A DNA stretch of 20,392 nucleotides, from the NCBI GenBank assembly GCA_031279295.1, contig JAITIT010000062.1:1-20392 (forward strand). The letters are read 5' to 3'. Numbering within the stretch: position 1 is the first letter of the stretch; every line of letters starts with the position of its first letter. The position numbers and the translations under genes are program-made. The stretch is from Holosporales bacterium (GTDB lineage Bacteria > Pseudomonadota > Alphaproteobacteria > RUG11792). Of the stretch, positions 1-7,252 are shown piece after piece. The notes beneath the pieces were generated by a model, which was not told the DNA's origin, made no database searches, and worked only from the letters and a program-made list of their open reading frames with translations.

Positions 1-1
1 G

Positions 2-2470
2 CCCCAAGCCGGGAATAACAGCCCCACAGAAGCAGTACCGGCAGGAGCAAAGGTCACAATACGGGTGAAAAAGAAGAGGCGGGACGGACACACAGCTGAG
101 AAGCAGAACACAGGCGGAGCTGGAGCGGAAGAGACAGCCGGAGCAGGCGGGAAAGAGCCCAACGCGGAGATGGACGGAAACCCACAATCAGCAGCGGGGG
201 GAGGAGCAGAGAAACCGGAGAATGAGAGGGGGTGGGCCGGGCAAGCACAGCACGACGAAAGCATAAAGTCCCAACAGAGGAGCGACGACACAACAGGAAC
301 AGCACCGGAAAGAGGAATGGTCGCGATGCACATGAGCGGGAGAAGGCATAACGAGCGCGTGGAGGAAGGGCAGACCACAAACAGAACCAGTGCAGGGGAT
401 AAGACCAGGACACACGGGGGCATGCCGAACGCGAAGGCAGGCGAGAACCCACAGACGACAGCAGAGGACGGAGCAAGAGAGCAAGAGAAGAGAGAGGGAG
501 GAACAACACAGGCACATCACGCCGAAAGCGAGGGAACACAACAGAAGAATGAGAACCCAACGAGAGCGACACCAATGGGCGAGAAAGTGACTATACGCAT
601 AAGTAGGAGGAGACAGAGCAAGCACGAAACGGCGAGAACTGAAGGGAACCCGAGACTGAACGAATCACCAAACTGCGCGGAGCGAGACGAGCCCAGAAAA
701 CCGACCGCCAAGAGGCGCCACGCAATAACCCTAGCGGAGTACGGAGACAGCGAACAGAGCGGTAAACGAGTACCGGCCGAACCAGCTGCTGAAGAGCGAA
801 GAACAGCAGCACCACCACCACCATTGACAAGGAGAGAAGAAGAAGCCGAGGAAGGCACAACAACCATCGAGCAAGCACAGAAGACAGAAGCGACCTCCAA
901 GTCGCCAGAGGTCACGAACGGCGCGGAGAGCAAGACACAGACACTGCCACGACCAATCGCGTGGGACGAGGGAGAAGCCAAAATGAGCACAACGACCGTG
1001 GAGCAGACACGGTTAACGAAAGCATCCCCCAAGACGGGGCGAGAGCCAAGAACCCAGGCCGGCAGCGAACAACCCGTACCGCACACCGCCGACGGCAAGG
1101 ACGATCAATGGTTCCGGGATAAGGACACCATGAAAGGGGTAGAGAAACGGGCGAACCGGATCATCGGAGAACTCATACCGGGAAGACCAGCCACGTGGAC
1201 TGGCACCACAAAAGCTGAAGTCGCCGGGAAATGCATAGAGGCCATAGATAAGCTGGCGGCAGACGGGACAGAGTACGTCCTCGGGTACGGAAACGAGAGA
1301 GCATTAGCCTGTTACAAACTGGGTTTGCTGCTCGGCAGGCTAACAAGCGGACAGACCGTACTGCGTGAGATGTCGCCCGAGGCGAGACAAGCAGTCAAGA
1401 GGATGGAGGACGAGATCGAGACATGGGAGCAGGGGTGCAGAACACTCCCACACAAACCAGCTCGCATAAGTAGCAGAAAACAACTGGCAACACTCGGGCT
1501 AGCTGAAGCCAGAGCAACCGGCGCCATGAAAGACAGCAAGGACGCAGCAGGCGAGAGCATCTGGAAGGCATGCCAGTACGCGGGCGTCGAGGTCCATGGA
1601 CGACTAGAGCCCGAGCTATATGGCATGAACTCGCACCCTATAACCGGACCAGAAATAGAGGCCACAGACCGAACGGCCAGCACCACCGGGACGCGAACAG
1701 ATGACCCGGACGCGACGACAGGCGCCACGTCAGAACGCGCCACCGCAGAGCAGCGGGCACAGGAATGGGCTGAGAAAAAGCGCGCCTGGACAATGATGAT
1801 ATGCGGGCAAGCCGAGGTGAGGGTACTCGCGAAGCTGAAGCAACTGAGGGATACAACGGTAAAGGAGTGGATTAGAAATTTCAGCAACAAAGACATGCGA
1901 GACATAATGCTGATAGTGAGGGCGGAAGTACCCCCACAAATACCACAGGACGGACGTAGATACATTCAGGAGAGGTATGAGCGAGCCAGGCTAGCAGGAG
2001 CAATCCTAGGGGCCGCAAGCGCAATAGCGCTCGAAGGCGCTGACGAGGAGACAAGGCGGCGAGCGGAGCAGATATCGAGATTCACAATCTCCGTTACCAG
2101 TATAAGAGGGCAGGAGACGGGACCAGCCCGTAGAGCAATCGAGTACGGAATAATCGAGGGCAGCGAGAACGTGAAACAGCGGAAGGCCCGGTGGGCAGAA
2201 AAGGACTGGGTGGATGGACACGATATATGGGACGAAGAGAGGGACAGAGTATGGCTAACGCCCCGCATGGAAGAGGCAGAGAAGGAGAAATGGAACGTGG
2301 GCGAACGCAGAGAACCGGACCCACTGACAGATACAGACGAACTCGGGGAGGTGATACAGGAAGCAGTAATAAGACTGGCCATTGGGCTAGGTCCGAAAAC
2401 GAATGCAGTAACAGCTGGCATGGGGACGAAAGTGATGGTGCGTAAAACAGTGAGAAAAGGCAAAGGCTGA
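2..2470 (+). CDS. Unrecognised T-depleted repeat protein, 5' end outside window
   Basis: I do not recognise this protein. The frame is open from the first bases, so the start lies upstream; the GTG at 65 is only the first possible in-window start. Counting residues from that GTG, residues 1-347 are hydrophilic and rich in E, G, A, T, R, Q and N. They contain an 89-residue tandem repeat (units begin at bases 32, 299 and 566) and a 44-residue repeat (about bases 839-1102). From about residue 348 to the end there are predicted helical, charged segments with hydrophobic helices near residues 415-430 and 640-655. No signal peptide or catalytic motif is visible. T is about 5% of the first 600 bases and is nearly absent from third codon positions (about 4 in the first 100 codons). 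T-poor DNA has few stop codons in any frame, so length alone proves little. The repeats keeping multiples of three in this frame is the best evidence that it is coded. A secreted or surface lineage-specific protein is possible but unproven. Confidence 0.6.
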   Translation, partial: PQAGNNSPTEAVPAGAKVTIRVKKKRRDGHTAEKQNTGGAGAEETAGAGGKEPNAEMDGNPQSAAGGGAEKPENERGWAGQAQHDESIKSQQRSDDTTGTAPERGMVAMHMSGRRHNERVEEGQTTNRTSAGDKTRTHGGMPNAKAGENPQTTAEDGAREQEKREGGTTQAHHAESEGTQQKNENPTRATPMGEKVTIRISRRRQSKHETARTEGNPRLNESPNCAERDEPRKPTAKRRHAITLAEYGDSEQSGKRVPAEPAAEERRTAAPPPPLTRREEEAEEGTTTIEQAQKTEATSKSPEVTNGAESKTQTLPRPIAWDEGEAKMSTTTVEQTRLTKASPKTGREPRTQAGSEQPVPHTADGKDDQWFRDKDTMKGVEKRANRIIGELIPGRPATWTGTTKAEVAGKCIEAIDKLAADGTEYVLGYGNERALACYKLGLLLGRLTSGQTVLREMSPEARQAVKRMEDEIETWEQGCRTLPHKPARISSRKQLATLGLAEARATGAMKDSKDAAGESIWKACQYAGVEVHGRLEPELYGMNSHPITGPEIEATDRTASTTGTRTDDPDATTGATSERATAEQRAQEWAEKKRAWTMMICGQAEVRVLAKLKQLRDTTVKEWIRNFSNKDMRDIMLIVRAEVPPQIPQDGRRYIQERYERARLAGAILGAASAIALEGADEETRRRAEQISRFTISVTSIRGQETGPARRAIEYGIIEGSENVKQRKARWAEKDWVDGHDIWDEERDRVWLTPRMEEAEKEKWNVGERREPDPLTDTDELGEVIQEAVIRLAIGLGPKTNAVTAGMGTKVMVRKTVRKGKG
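32..832 (+). repeat. Tandem 89-codon (267-base) repeat, two full units plus a diverged third
   Basis: Units start at bases 32, 299 and 566, exactly 267 bases apart, with no net indel. Each opens with a small/Pro segment, then a V-T-I-R-like strand and a run of R/K (VTIRVKKKRR, VAMHMSGRR, VTIRISRRR). Units 1 and 2 also share a P-N-A...N-P-Q...G-A...Q-A-x-H...E-S...Q-Q pattern, about 19 identities over 47 residues. The third unit keeps the head and then diverges. At the DNA level the copies are well diverged, so this is an old protein-level repeat. Confidence 0.75.
839..1102 (+). repeat. Second internal repeat, two copies of 44 codons (132 bases)
   Basis: Within the same ORF, the segment around EEGTTTIEQ (bases 839-970) is followed one period of 44 residues later by KMSTTTVEQ (bases 971-1102). 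Further Lys/Ser/Pro and Gln positions after the T-T-T core also match. The period is a multiple of three and the reading frame is kept. The boundaries are approximate. Confidence 0.55.
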
Positions 2471-2532
2471 ACAACCGCAACAGAGAGGGAACGGGCCCGC
2501 GCGATGGGCAACAGCAGCACACGGCGCGCGCG

Positions 2533-3210
2533 ATGGCGTGGCGAAGGCAACCGCACAACAGCCGGGGGTACACCGACATACAGCGACACCCCCTCGCGCG
2601 CCGCCGAACAGAAGCTGGGGCCGAGATCCGAGGACTCCGTAGCACGCCGGAGGAAAACGACTGGGAGTACGCGAGGAAGCTACACGAGGTCGCGGCAGAC
2701 ATGCACCGAAACCGGGGAGGAGACGGGCTGCGGAAGATAAGGACCGGGATGGAAAGGAACAGAGGCCACATAACGATCCAATCTCCAACGGAGGGAGAAG
2801 AGGAGTCGGGCAAAGCAGAACCGCTGGCCCCAGAGCAGGCAAGAAGCGTGCTCGCGAACACGCAACTGGCAATACGCGGGGAATACGAAGCACAACCGAC
2901 CGTTACTCAAGCGGGGAAACTTACCGATGCAGTTATCGACTATTACGGAGAACGCGCATACAACGTCCACCATATAGTGGGGATGACAGCTGAAAAGATG
3001 CGACCCATCGTCGAGAAATACCTGGAAGCGAACAATGGCGCACGGGCTCTTCTCGAGTATAGCGGCGTGAATTCCCTCTCAGAACTGAGGCTAGGGGGAA
3101 TTCGCAAGGAGCCAACTGTCCGTGTTCTACGTTCGATGAACCACCTTGTTGGACTACTACTCTCTGCCCATTTCATCGCTAGCGCGCACAATGCCTCAGG
3201 ATTTCGTTGA
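2533..3210 (+). CDS. Unrecognised T-poor ORF, convergent with dapD
   Basis: This is a 225-codon frame whose product I do not recognise. From about residue 85 it reads as a plausible folded helical protein with alternating hydrophobic residues, ending in a hydrophobic helix (MNHLVGLLLSAHF). The first 50 residues are basic and low in hydrophobics, and the ATG has no Shine-Dalgarno, so the real start could be a later Met or the frame could be joined to the upstream ORF. The frame is open from base 2446, overlapping the end of the preceding ORF (stop 2468-2470) in the -1 frame. Base composition is T-poor until about 3085 and then becomes ordinary. The 3' end overlaps the end of dapD on the opposite strand by 32 bases. 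Whether it is a separate gene, a frameshifted continuation or a broken gene cannot be settled from sequence alone. Confidence 0.45.
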   Translation: MAWRRQPHNSRGYTDIQRHPLARRRTEAGAEIRGLRSTPEENDWEYARKLHEVAADMHRNRGGDGLRKIRTGMERNRGHITIQSPTEGEEESGKAEPLAPEQARSVLANTQLAIRGEYEAQPTVTQAGKLTDAVIDYYGERAYNVHHIVGMTAEKMRPIVEKYLEANNGARALLEYSGVNSLSELRLGGIRKEPTVRVLRSMNHLVGLLLSAHFIASAHNASGFR

Positions 3211-3988
3211 TTTTAACTTTGGATCTAGCCTTGGAATTGACAGTTCTCACTATGATGCAGCATGCTATGCTGAGCCCACCACTTGGATAGCTACCCGGAA
3301 CTATGACGGATCCTCCTGGCACTCTCCCAAGTAGCACCTCCCCTGTTGCTCGATCTATGATCTTGGTGGAAGCTGTAATATTTACACCAGCCGCTATGAT
3401 TGAATTTTCCTCCACGATTACTCCTTCCAAAATGGAGCTATGCACTCCTATGAAGCAGTTGTCCTCTATGATGACTGGGTTATCTACCACCGGTTCGAGC
3501 ACACCACCGACACACGACTGCGCGGAAATGTGGCAGCCACACCCTATCTGCGCGCATGAACCAACCACCGCATTTATATCGATCATGGTGTTGTCGCCTA
3601 TGTACGCCCCAGTATTAATGTAGCTCGGCATGACGACGACATCGTTACCAATGTACACACCGTCCCGAATCACAGCGGGACAGACTTTCCTGTATCTAGG
3701 AACTATGTGATTAAACTCTAGGAGACCTAGCTTATCGAACGAGTCGAATGCTTGCTTCGTAGACTCCTTAAACTTGAACGCCAGCAGAATTGCTTTTTTG
3801 ATCCATGAGTGCGTAACCCACCTCCCGTCAGTTTTTTCGGCAACCCTAATTTCTCCTTTGTTGAGAAGTGCAAACACTTCATCAACATGCCTGAGAATCT
3901 CAGCCCTGTTAATACCGCTATCTGGCGTGTTACCTGACTGCAGTAGGCCAGAAAACTCTTCGATCCTATCTTTTAGGTTACTTATCAT
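3179..3988 (-). CDS. dapD: 2,3,4,5-tetrahydropyridine-2,6-dicarboxylate N-succinyltransferase
   Basis: DapD transfers succinyl from succinyl-CoA to tetrahydrodipicolinate in the succinylase branch of lysine/meso-diaminopimelate synthesis, in the cytoplasm. At 269 residues it is close to the family length of about 275. The N-terminal helical part (residues 1-100) is followed by a left-handed beta-helix of hexapeptide repeats (about 105-240). It shows the family stretches GAYIGDNTMID, GSCAQIG, GGVLEP, NPVIIEDNCFIG, STKIIDR and GRVPGGSVIVPGSYPS. The ATG at 3988 has a GGAG seven bases upstream and overlaps the end of the MFS gene by 11 bases, so the two are probably translationally coupled. It is the last gene of the lipoprotein-dnaA-MFS-dapD block. 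Its product feeds the same peptidoglycan pathway as murF and mraY elsewhere in the window. Confidence 0.96.
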   Translation of the reverse strand: MISNLKDRIEEFSGLLQSGNTPDSGINRAEILRHVDEVFALLNKGEIRVAEKTDGRWVTHSWIKKAILLAFKFKESTKQAFDSFDKLGLLEFNHIVPRYRKVCPAVIRDGVYIGNDVVVMPSYINTGAYIGDNTMIDINAVVGSCAQIGCGCHISAQSCVGGVLEPVVDNPVIIEDNCFIGVHSSILEGVIVEENSIIAAGVNITASTKIIDRATGEVLLGRVPGGSVIVPGSYPSGGLSIACCIIVRTVNSKARSKVKINEILRHCAR

Positions 3989-5300
3989 TGCCCGTCTCCA
4001 TGAGAACCTGCGCCTTCCCGTTCCACGTTAACAACAGGAAACATGCTGCAACTACTGCAGCCACCACAGTTGATACCAGGACGGCGCCCCAGCCGTACGT
4101 ATCTGCCAAAAACCCTGTACCTAGTCCAGCGATTGCTGTACCGACATACCCGAGGGTGCCTGTAAAGCCGGAAGCCGTTGCAGCTGCTTTCTTTGATGCA
4201 AAGTCCGCTGCAGCAACTCCTATCAAAATCTGCGGACCTGATATTAGGAAGCCGATGCATAACATGCAAATTGAACTAACGATATGTGAGTCCGATGGAG
4301 CTAGCCACAGCACTGCAACCAGTATCCCAATTGCAAGCATACAGAACACAGACACCGGACCGCGCCTTCCCTTAAAAATCTTATCTGACAAGTATCCGGC
4401 GCAGATACCACCAAACATGCTTGCAATATCAAAGCCCACCATCTGGAAACCAGCTCCAGTAATAGAACTTCCTTTGGACTCTAGCAACAAGGTAGGACCC
4501 CAATTCAAGAATGTCATCCTGCAGATATAGACGAATAGATTCGCTAGCCCAACATACCAAACAAACCTGTTGCAGAGTGCCATCTTGATGGTCTCGACAT
4601 ACGTGAGCTTCTGCTCATTGGTATCCCACTTCTCACTCTGCGCAACTGACGCAAGCCCCGTAATCTTTTCGACGGATGGTAATTTCAAAGACTCTGGAGT
4701 ATCACGTAGCCGATTGAAGATGAGCACTGACAGTGCGATCGCGCATATGCCAGGTATGAAGAAAACATACCTCCATCCAAAGTGCATTAGTATGAACGGA
4801 GCAACCGATACTATTACAGCACTCCCTATCTGGTGTGACGTATTCCACAGAGCCCACCGCGTTCCGATCTCAGTTGGGCTATACCAGTGGGTCAGTAGCT
4901 TCGCACACGGGGGCCACCCCATCGACTGACAGCAAAAATTCAGCGCCCAGCATACGGCGAATGTTGAAAGGAGCGAGCTGAATCCCATCACAATGTTCAT
5001 GATCGCAGACATTAGGAGCCCTATCGCCATCACGTACCTCGCACTGTATCGATCGCCTATAATTCCGAACACGCACTTGCCGATACCATAGATGATAGCG
5101 GCCACCGAGATGACAATTCCGATATCGGACTTTGTTAGTGAGAGGTCAGTACATATCGCTGGAATCGCAATAGAGAAGTTTTGCCGGATTAGGTAGAACG
5201 CAGAGTACCCAATCATAATCGAGTACAGCGTCCTAAAACGCCAATATGCAAACACCTTGTTGCAACTATCAGAGTACTGCGACTTGCTATTTTTGCCCAC
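3978..5300 (-). CDS. MFS transporter, organophosphate:phosphate antiporter type (GlpT/UhpT/UhpC-like)
   Basis: This is a 440-residue inner-membrane protein with about 12 hydrophobic segments. The N-terminal YWR motif and GYSAFYLIRQNF (residues 31-42) match the organophosphate:Pi antiporter family. The two arginines that bind phosphate in GlpT (R45 and R269) correspond to R39 here and to R261 in VYICRMTFLNWGP, so a phosphorylated substrate is likely. Related proteins in intracellular bacteria import glycerol-3-phosphate, triose phosphates or hexose phosphates. UhpC-like members act as sensors, but no two-component partner lies nearby. The start is GTG at 5300 with AGGGAG seven bases upstream, itself inside the end of dnaA (gap 11 bases). 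An ATG nearby at 5305 is out of frame. The exact substrate cannot be read from the sequence. Confidence 0.88.
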   Translation of the reverse strand: MGKNSKSQYSDSCNKVFAYWRFRTLYSIMIGYSAFYLIRQNFSIAIPAICTDLSLTKSDIGIVISVAAIIYGIGKCVFGIIGDRYSARYVMAIGLLMSAIMNIVMGFSSLLSTFAVCWALNFCCQSMGWPPCAKLLTHWYSPTEIGTRWALWNTSHQIGSAVIVSVAPFILMHFGWRYVFFIPGICAIALSVLIFNRLRDTPESLKLPSVEKITGLASVAQSEKWDTNEQKLTYVETIKMALCNRFVWYVGLANLFVYICRMTFLNWGPTLLLESKGSSITGAGFQMVGFDIASMFGGICAGYLSDKIFKGRRGPVSVFCMLAIGILVAVLWLAPSDSHIVSSICMLCIGFLISGPQILIGVAAADFASKKAAATASGFTGTLGYVGTAIAGLGTGFLADTYGWGAVLVSTVVAAVVAACFLLLTWNGKAQVLMETGNDK

Positions 5301-5311
5301 TACATGTCTCC

Positions 5312-6649
5312 CTAGCTCTCAAATGACTTAGCCAAAATTTCAAAGTCCGCGGCAAACAATCTATCATGCTCAATGCAATTTTTCACCTTCTTCAGAGCAT
5401 GGATGACAGTGGTGTGATCCCTTCCACCAAACTTCCTACCGATATCAGCCAAGGACTTGGTTGTGAATTCTTTACATAGATACATCGCCACCTGCCTTGC
5501 GGTAGCAACAGATTTGAGACGTTTGGGAGAGTGTAGATCAGACAACTTGACGCTATAGAACTCACACACTCTCTTTTGAATTAGCTCTATCGTGATGAAC
5601 CTCTCGTTAGAGCGCAAGAGGTCACTCAGAACCTCCTGGGCAACGCTGATTGTAATGTCACGACCAACGAGGGTAACGTGAGCAACTATCCTGTTCAACG
5701 CCCCCTCAAGTTCCCTAATGTTAGACGTAATCTTCACGGCTAGAAATTCGAGAACCTCATCCGGAATGTTCACCTTATATTGCTTGGACTTTGCCTGCAG
5801 TATTCCCAATCTCAGCTCATAGCTGGCAGGATGTACGTCTGCAACCAATCCCCAACCCAACCTCGATTTCAACCTATCTTCCACTCCCTCTAGGTCAGAT
5901 GGAGATTTATCTGCAGACAGCACGACCTGCCTGTTGTTATCCACGAGGTCATTAAAGGTATGGAAGAACTCCTCCTGCGTCGTGTCCTTTCCACCTATGA
6001 ACTGGACGTCATCTATCATCAAGATATCCACGTTCCTGAACATTTCCTTAAACGACATTGTGTCCTTGAAGCGAAGCGACCTGATGAAGAGGTACATAAA
6101 TTTTTCGGCTGATATATATATCACCTTCTTGCTAGGATGTAGCTTCATGACATGCCATGCGATCGCATGCATCAGATGTGTTTTACCAAGTCCGACACCT
6201 CCATACAGAAATAACGGATTGAACTGCGGTACTTTGTCTTCGGCCACTCTCAATGCAGCTGCGTATGCAAACTCATTCGGTTTACCAACAACGAAATTCT
6301 CGAACGTGAACCGCTTGTCCAGCACAGAGATGCTCTTGACATCATCATGCTCGTCTGTGTTCGTAATGAGGTCCTGGTTGTTGCTGTCGTACACACCTAC
6401 GTTGATGTACTTGACATGGCATCCATACGAGTTTGCAGCGATTATGATATCGCCGGAGAACCTCGTTAGCACATTATCTCTCACAAAATTTGACGGAGCC
6501 GAAAGTTCGAGGACACCATCATCGTACCCAACAATCCCGAGCTTTGATATCCATGCCTTGACAGACTTTTCCCCTATCGTAGCCTTGAGATCATGTACAA
6601 TCTCACTCCATACCTGCATCAATTTCTGATCTGCATCGGGTAGTTTCAC
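5312..6649 (-). CDS. dnaA: Chromosomal replication initiator DnaA
   Basis: DnaA binds DnaA boxes at the origin, melts it and loads the helicase. All four domains are visible: an N-terminal helicase-interaction domain (W-S-E-I...K-A-W-I-S-K-L), a short linker, an AAA+ domain with Walker A GGVGLGKTHLMHA and Walker B ILMIDDVQFIGG, and the C-terminal DNA-binding domain with the signature RQVAMYL...LADIGRKFGGRDHTTV. The frame is open to a GTG at 6679. I prefer the GTG at 6649 because it makes a 4-base GTGA overlap with the stop of the upstream gene, the coupling used elsewhere in this window. An ATG at 6619 is also possible. No start has a strong Shine-Dalgarno. The neighbours are a lipoprotein and a transporter, not dnaN/recF, as is common in reduced alphaproteobacterial genomes. 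I see no cluster of DnaA boxes nearby. Confidence 0.97.
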   Translation of the reverse strand: MKLPDADQKLMQVWSEIVHDLKATIGEKSVKAWISKLGIVGYDDGVLELSAPSNFVRDNVLTRFSGDIIIAANSYGCHVKYINVGVYDSNNQDLITNTDEHDDVKSISVLDKRFTFENFVVGKPNEFAYAAALRVAEDKVPQFNPLFLYGGVGLGKTHLMHAIAWHVMKLHPSKKVIYISAEKFMYLFIRSLRFKDTMSFKEMFRNVDILMIDDVQFIGGKDTTQEEFFHTFNDLVDNNRQVVLSADKSPSDLEGVEDRLKSRLGWGLVADVHPASYELRLGILQAKSKQYKVNIPDEVLEFLAVKITSNIRELEGALNRIVAHVTLVGRDITISVAQEVLSDLLRSNERFITIELIQKRVCEFYSVKLSDLHSPKRLKSVATARQVAMYLCKEFTTKSLADIGRKFGGRDHTTVIHALKKVKNCIEHDRLFAADFEILAKSFES

Positions 6650-7155
6650 TTCATCGACCCGCCGCCAGTTTTCTTCCACAGTGCGTTTAGGTCTATATCA
6701 TGATGCACTTCCATGTTGCTCTGCAAGAGCCTCACAGTTATATTCCTCGCCCCTCCGACATTTTCCGCAAACTTACCTGGGGTAAGGTACTTTGCATATA
6801 TGAACGCCCCCTTCGCTTTGCTCCTGGATTTCAGATCTATGCTCTGATCAGTTTTGTTACGCCCAGGTATTAGGTCGAACTTAAAAATCTCAATCGAGTC
6901 CTTGTATGTCTTCTCAAGGGAAGTAGCTGATGAGAAGTACCCCTTCGCATCCATGCTCTGTAGCCTGTCATACAGATCCTTGGAGTATGCAATCACTATG
7001 TGGCATACGAATGGCTTCCCGCCATTCGCCTTTGGATCTACTTCAAAGTCCGCCTTATTAAGCCACACTAAAGTTTCTGGAATCATATCACATGCCGGCA
7101 CAACACAGCACACCACAAGCATCATGGCCCACACGGCCGCTACAGCTCTATTCAT
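6646..7155 (-). CDS. Putative lipoprotein of unknown function, upstream of dnaA
   Basis: From the ATG at 7155 the product is 169 residues. It has a hydrophobic signal (about residues 5-20) ending in the lipobox VVPAC, so it is probably an envelope lipoprotein with Cys22 as the lipidated residue. The mature part alternates polar and beta-strand-like hydrophobic segments: FVCHIVIAYSKDLYDRL, then FKFDLIPGR, then AFIYAKYL, ending near ITVRLLQSN. The order (strand, helical insert, strand, then L-x-P-G) faintly recalls TssJ-type VI secretion lipoproteins, but I see no other secretion genes and hold that only as a guess. A longer form would start at TTG 7167. The stop overlaps the preferred dnaA start by 4 bases, so the two are very likely co-transcribed. 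Confidence 0.75.
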   Translation of the reverse strand: MNRAVAAVWAMMLVVCCVVPACDMIPETLVWLNKADFEVDPKANGGKPFVCHIVIAYSKDLYDRLQSMDAKGYFSSATSLEKTYKDSIEIFKFDLIPGRNKTDQSIDLKSRSKAKGAFIYAKYLTPGKFAENVGGARNITVRLLQSNMEVHHDIDLNALWKKTGGGSMK

Positions 7156-7252
7156 CTTCGACACCAAACAATCGCACGCCTCACAACATTAAAGCCGGTA
7201 AGGTGCTCCCCGATTCACACGGCTACCCAAACAACTCAGTAGTCCCTATACT

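Noticed and set aside
390..2740. Other plus-strand frames in the T-poor region (390-590, 2191-2445, 2504-2740)
   Set aside because: Stop codons start with T, so any plus frame stays open. These products are low-complexity Arg/Gly/Thr sequence and do not keep the 267-base repeat in a sensible form.
54..2893. Several long minus-strand ORFs (60-255 codons) opposite the T-poor region
   Set aside because: All stop codons contain A when read on the A-poor minus strand, so open frames arise by composition alone. Their products are Leu/Ser/Pro/Arg/Cys-rich with no domain pattern.
5937..5945. Near-match DnaA box TTATCCACG inside dnaA, and another at 20221-20229
   Set aside because: Single sites with one mismatch, both inside coding sequence and far apart, with no AT-rich unwinding region or cluster, so not evidence for an origin.
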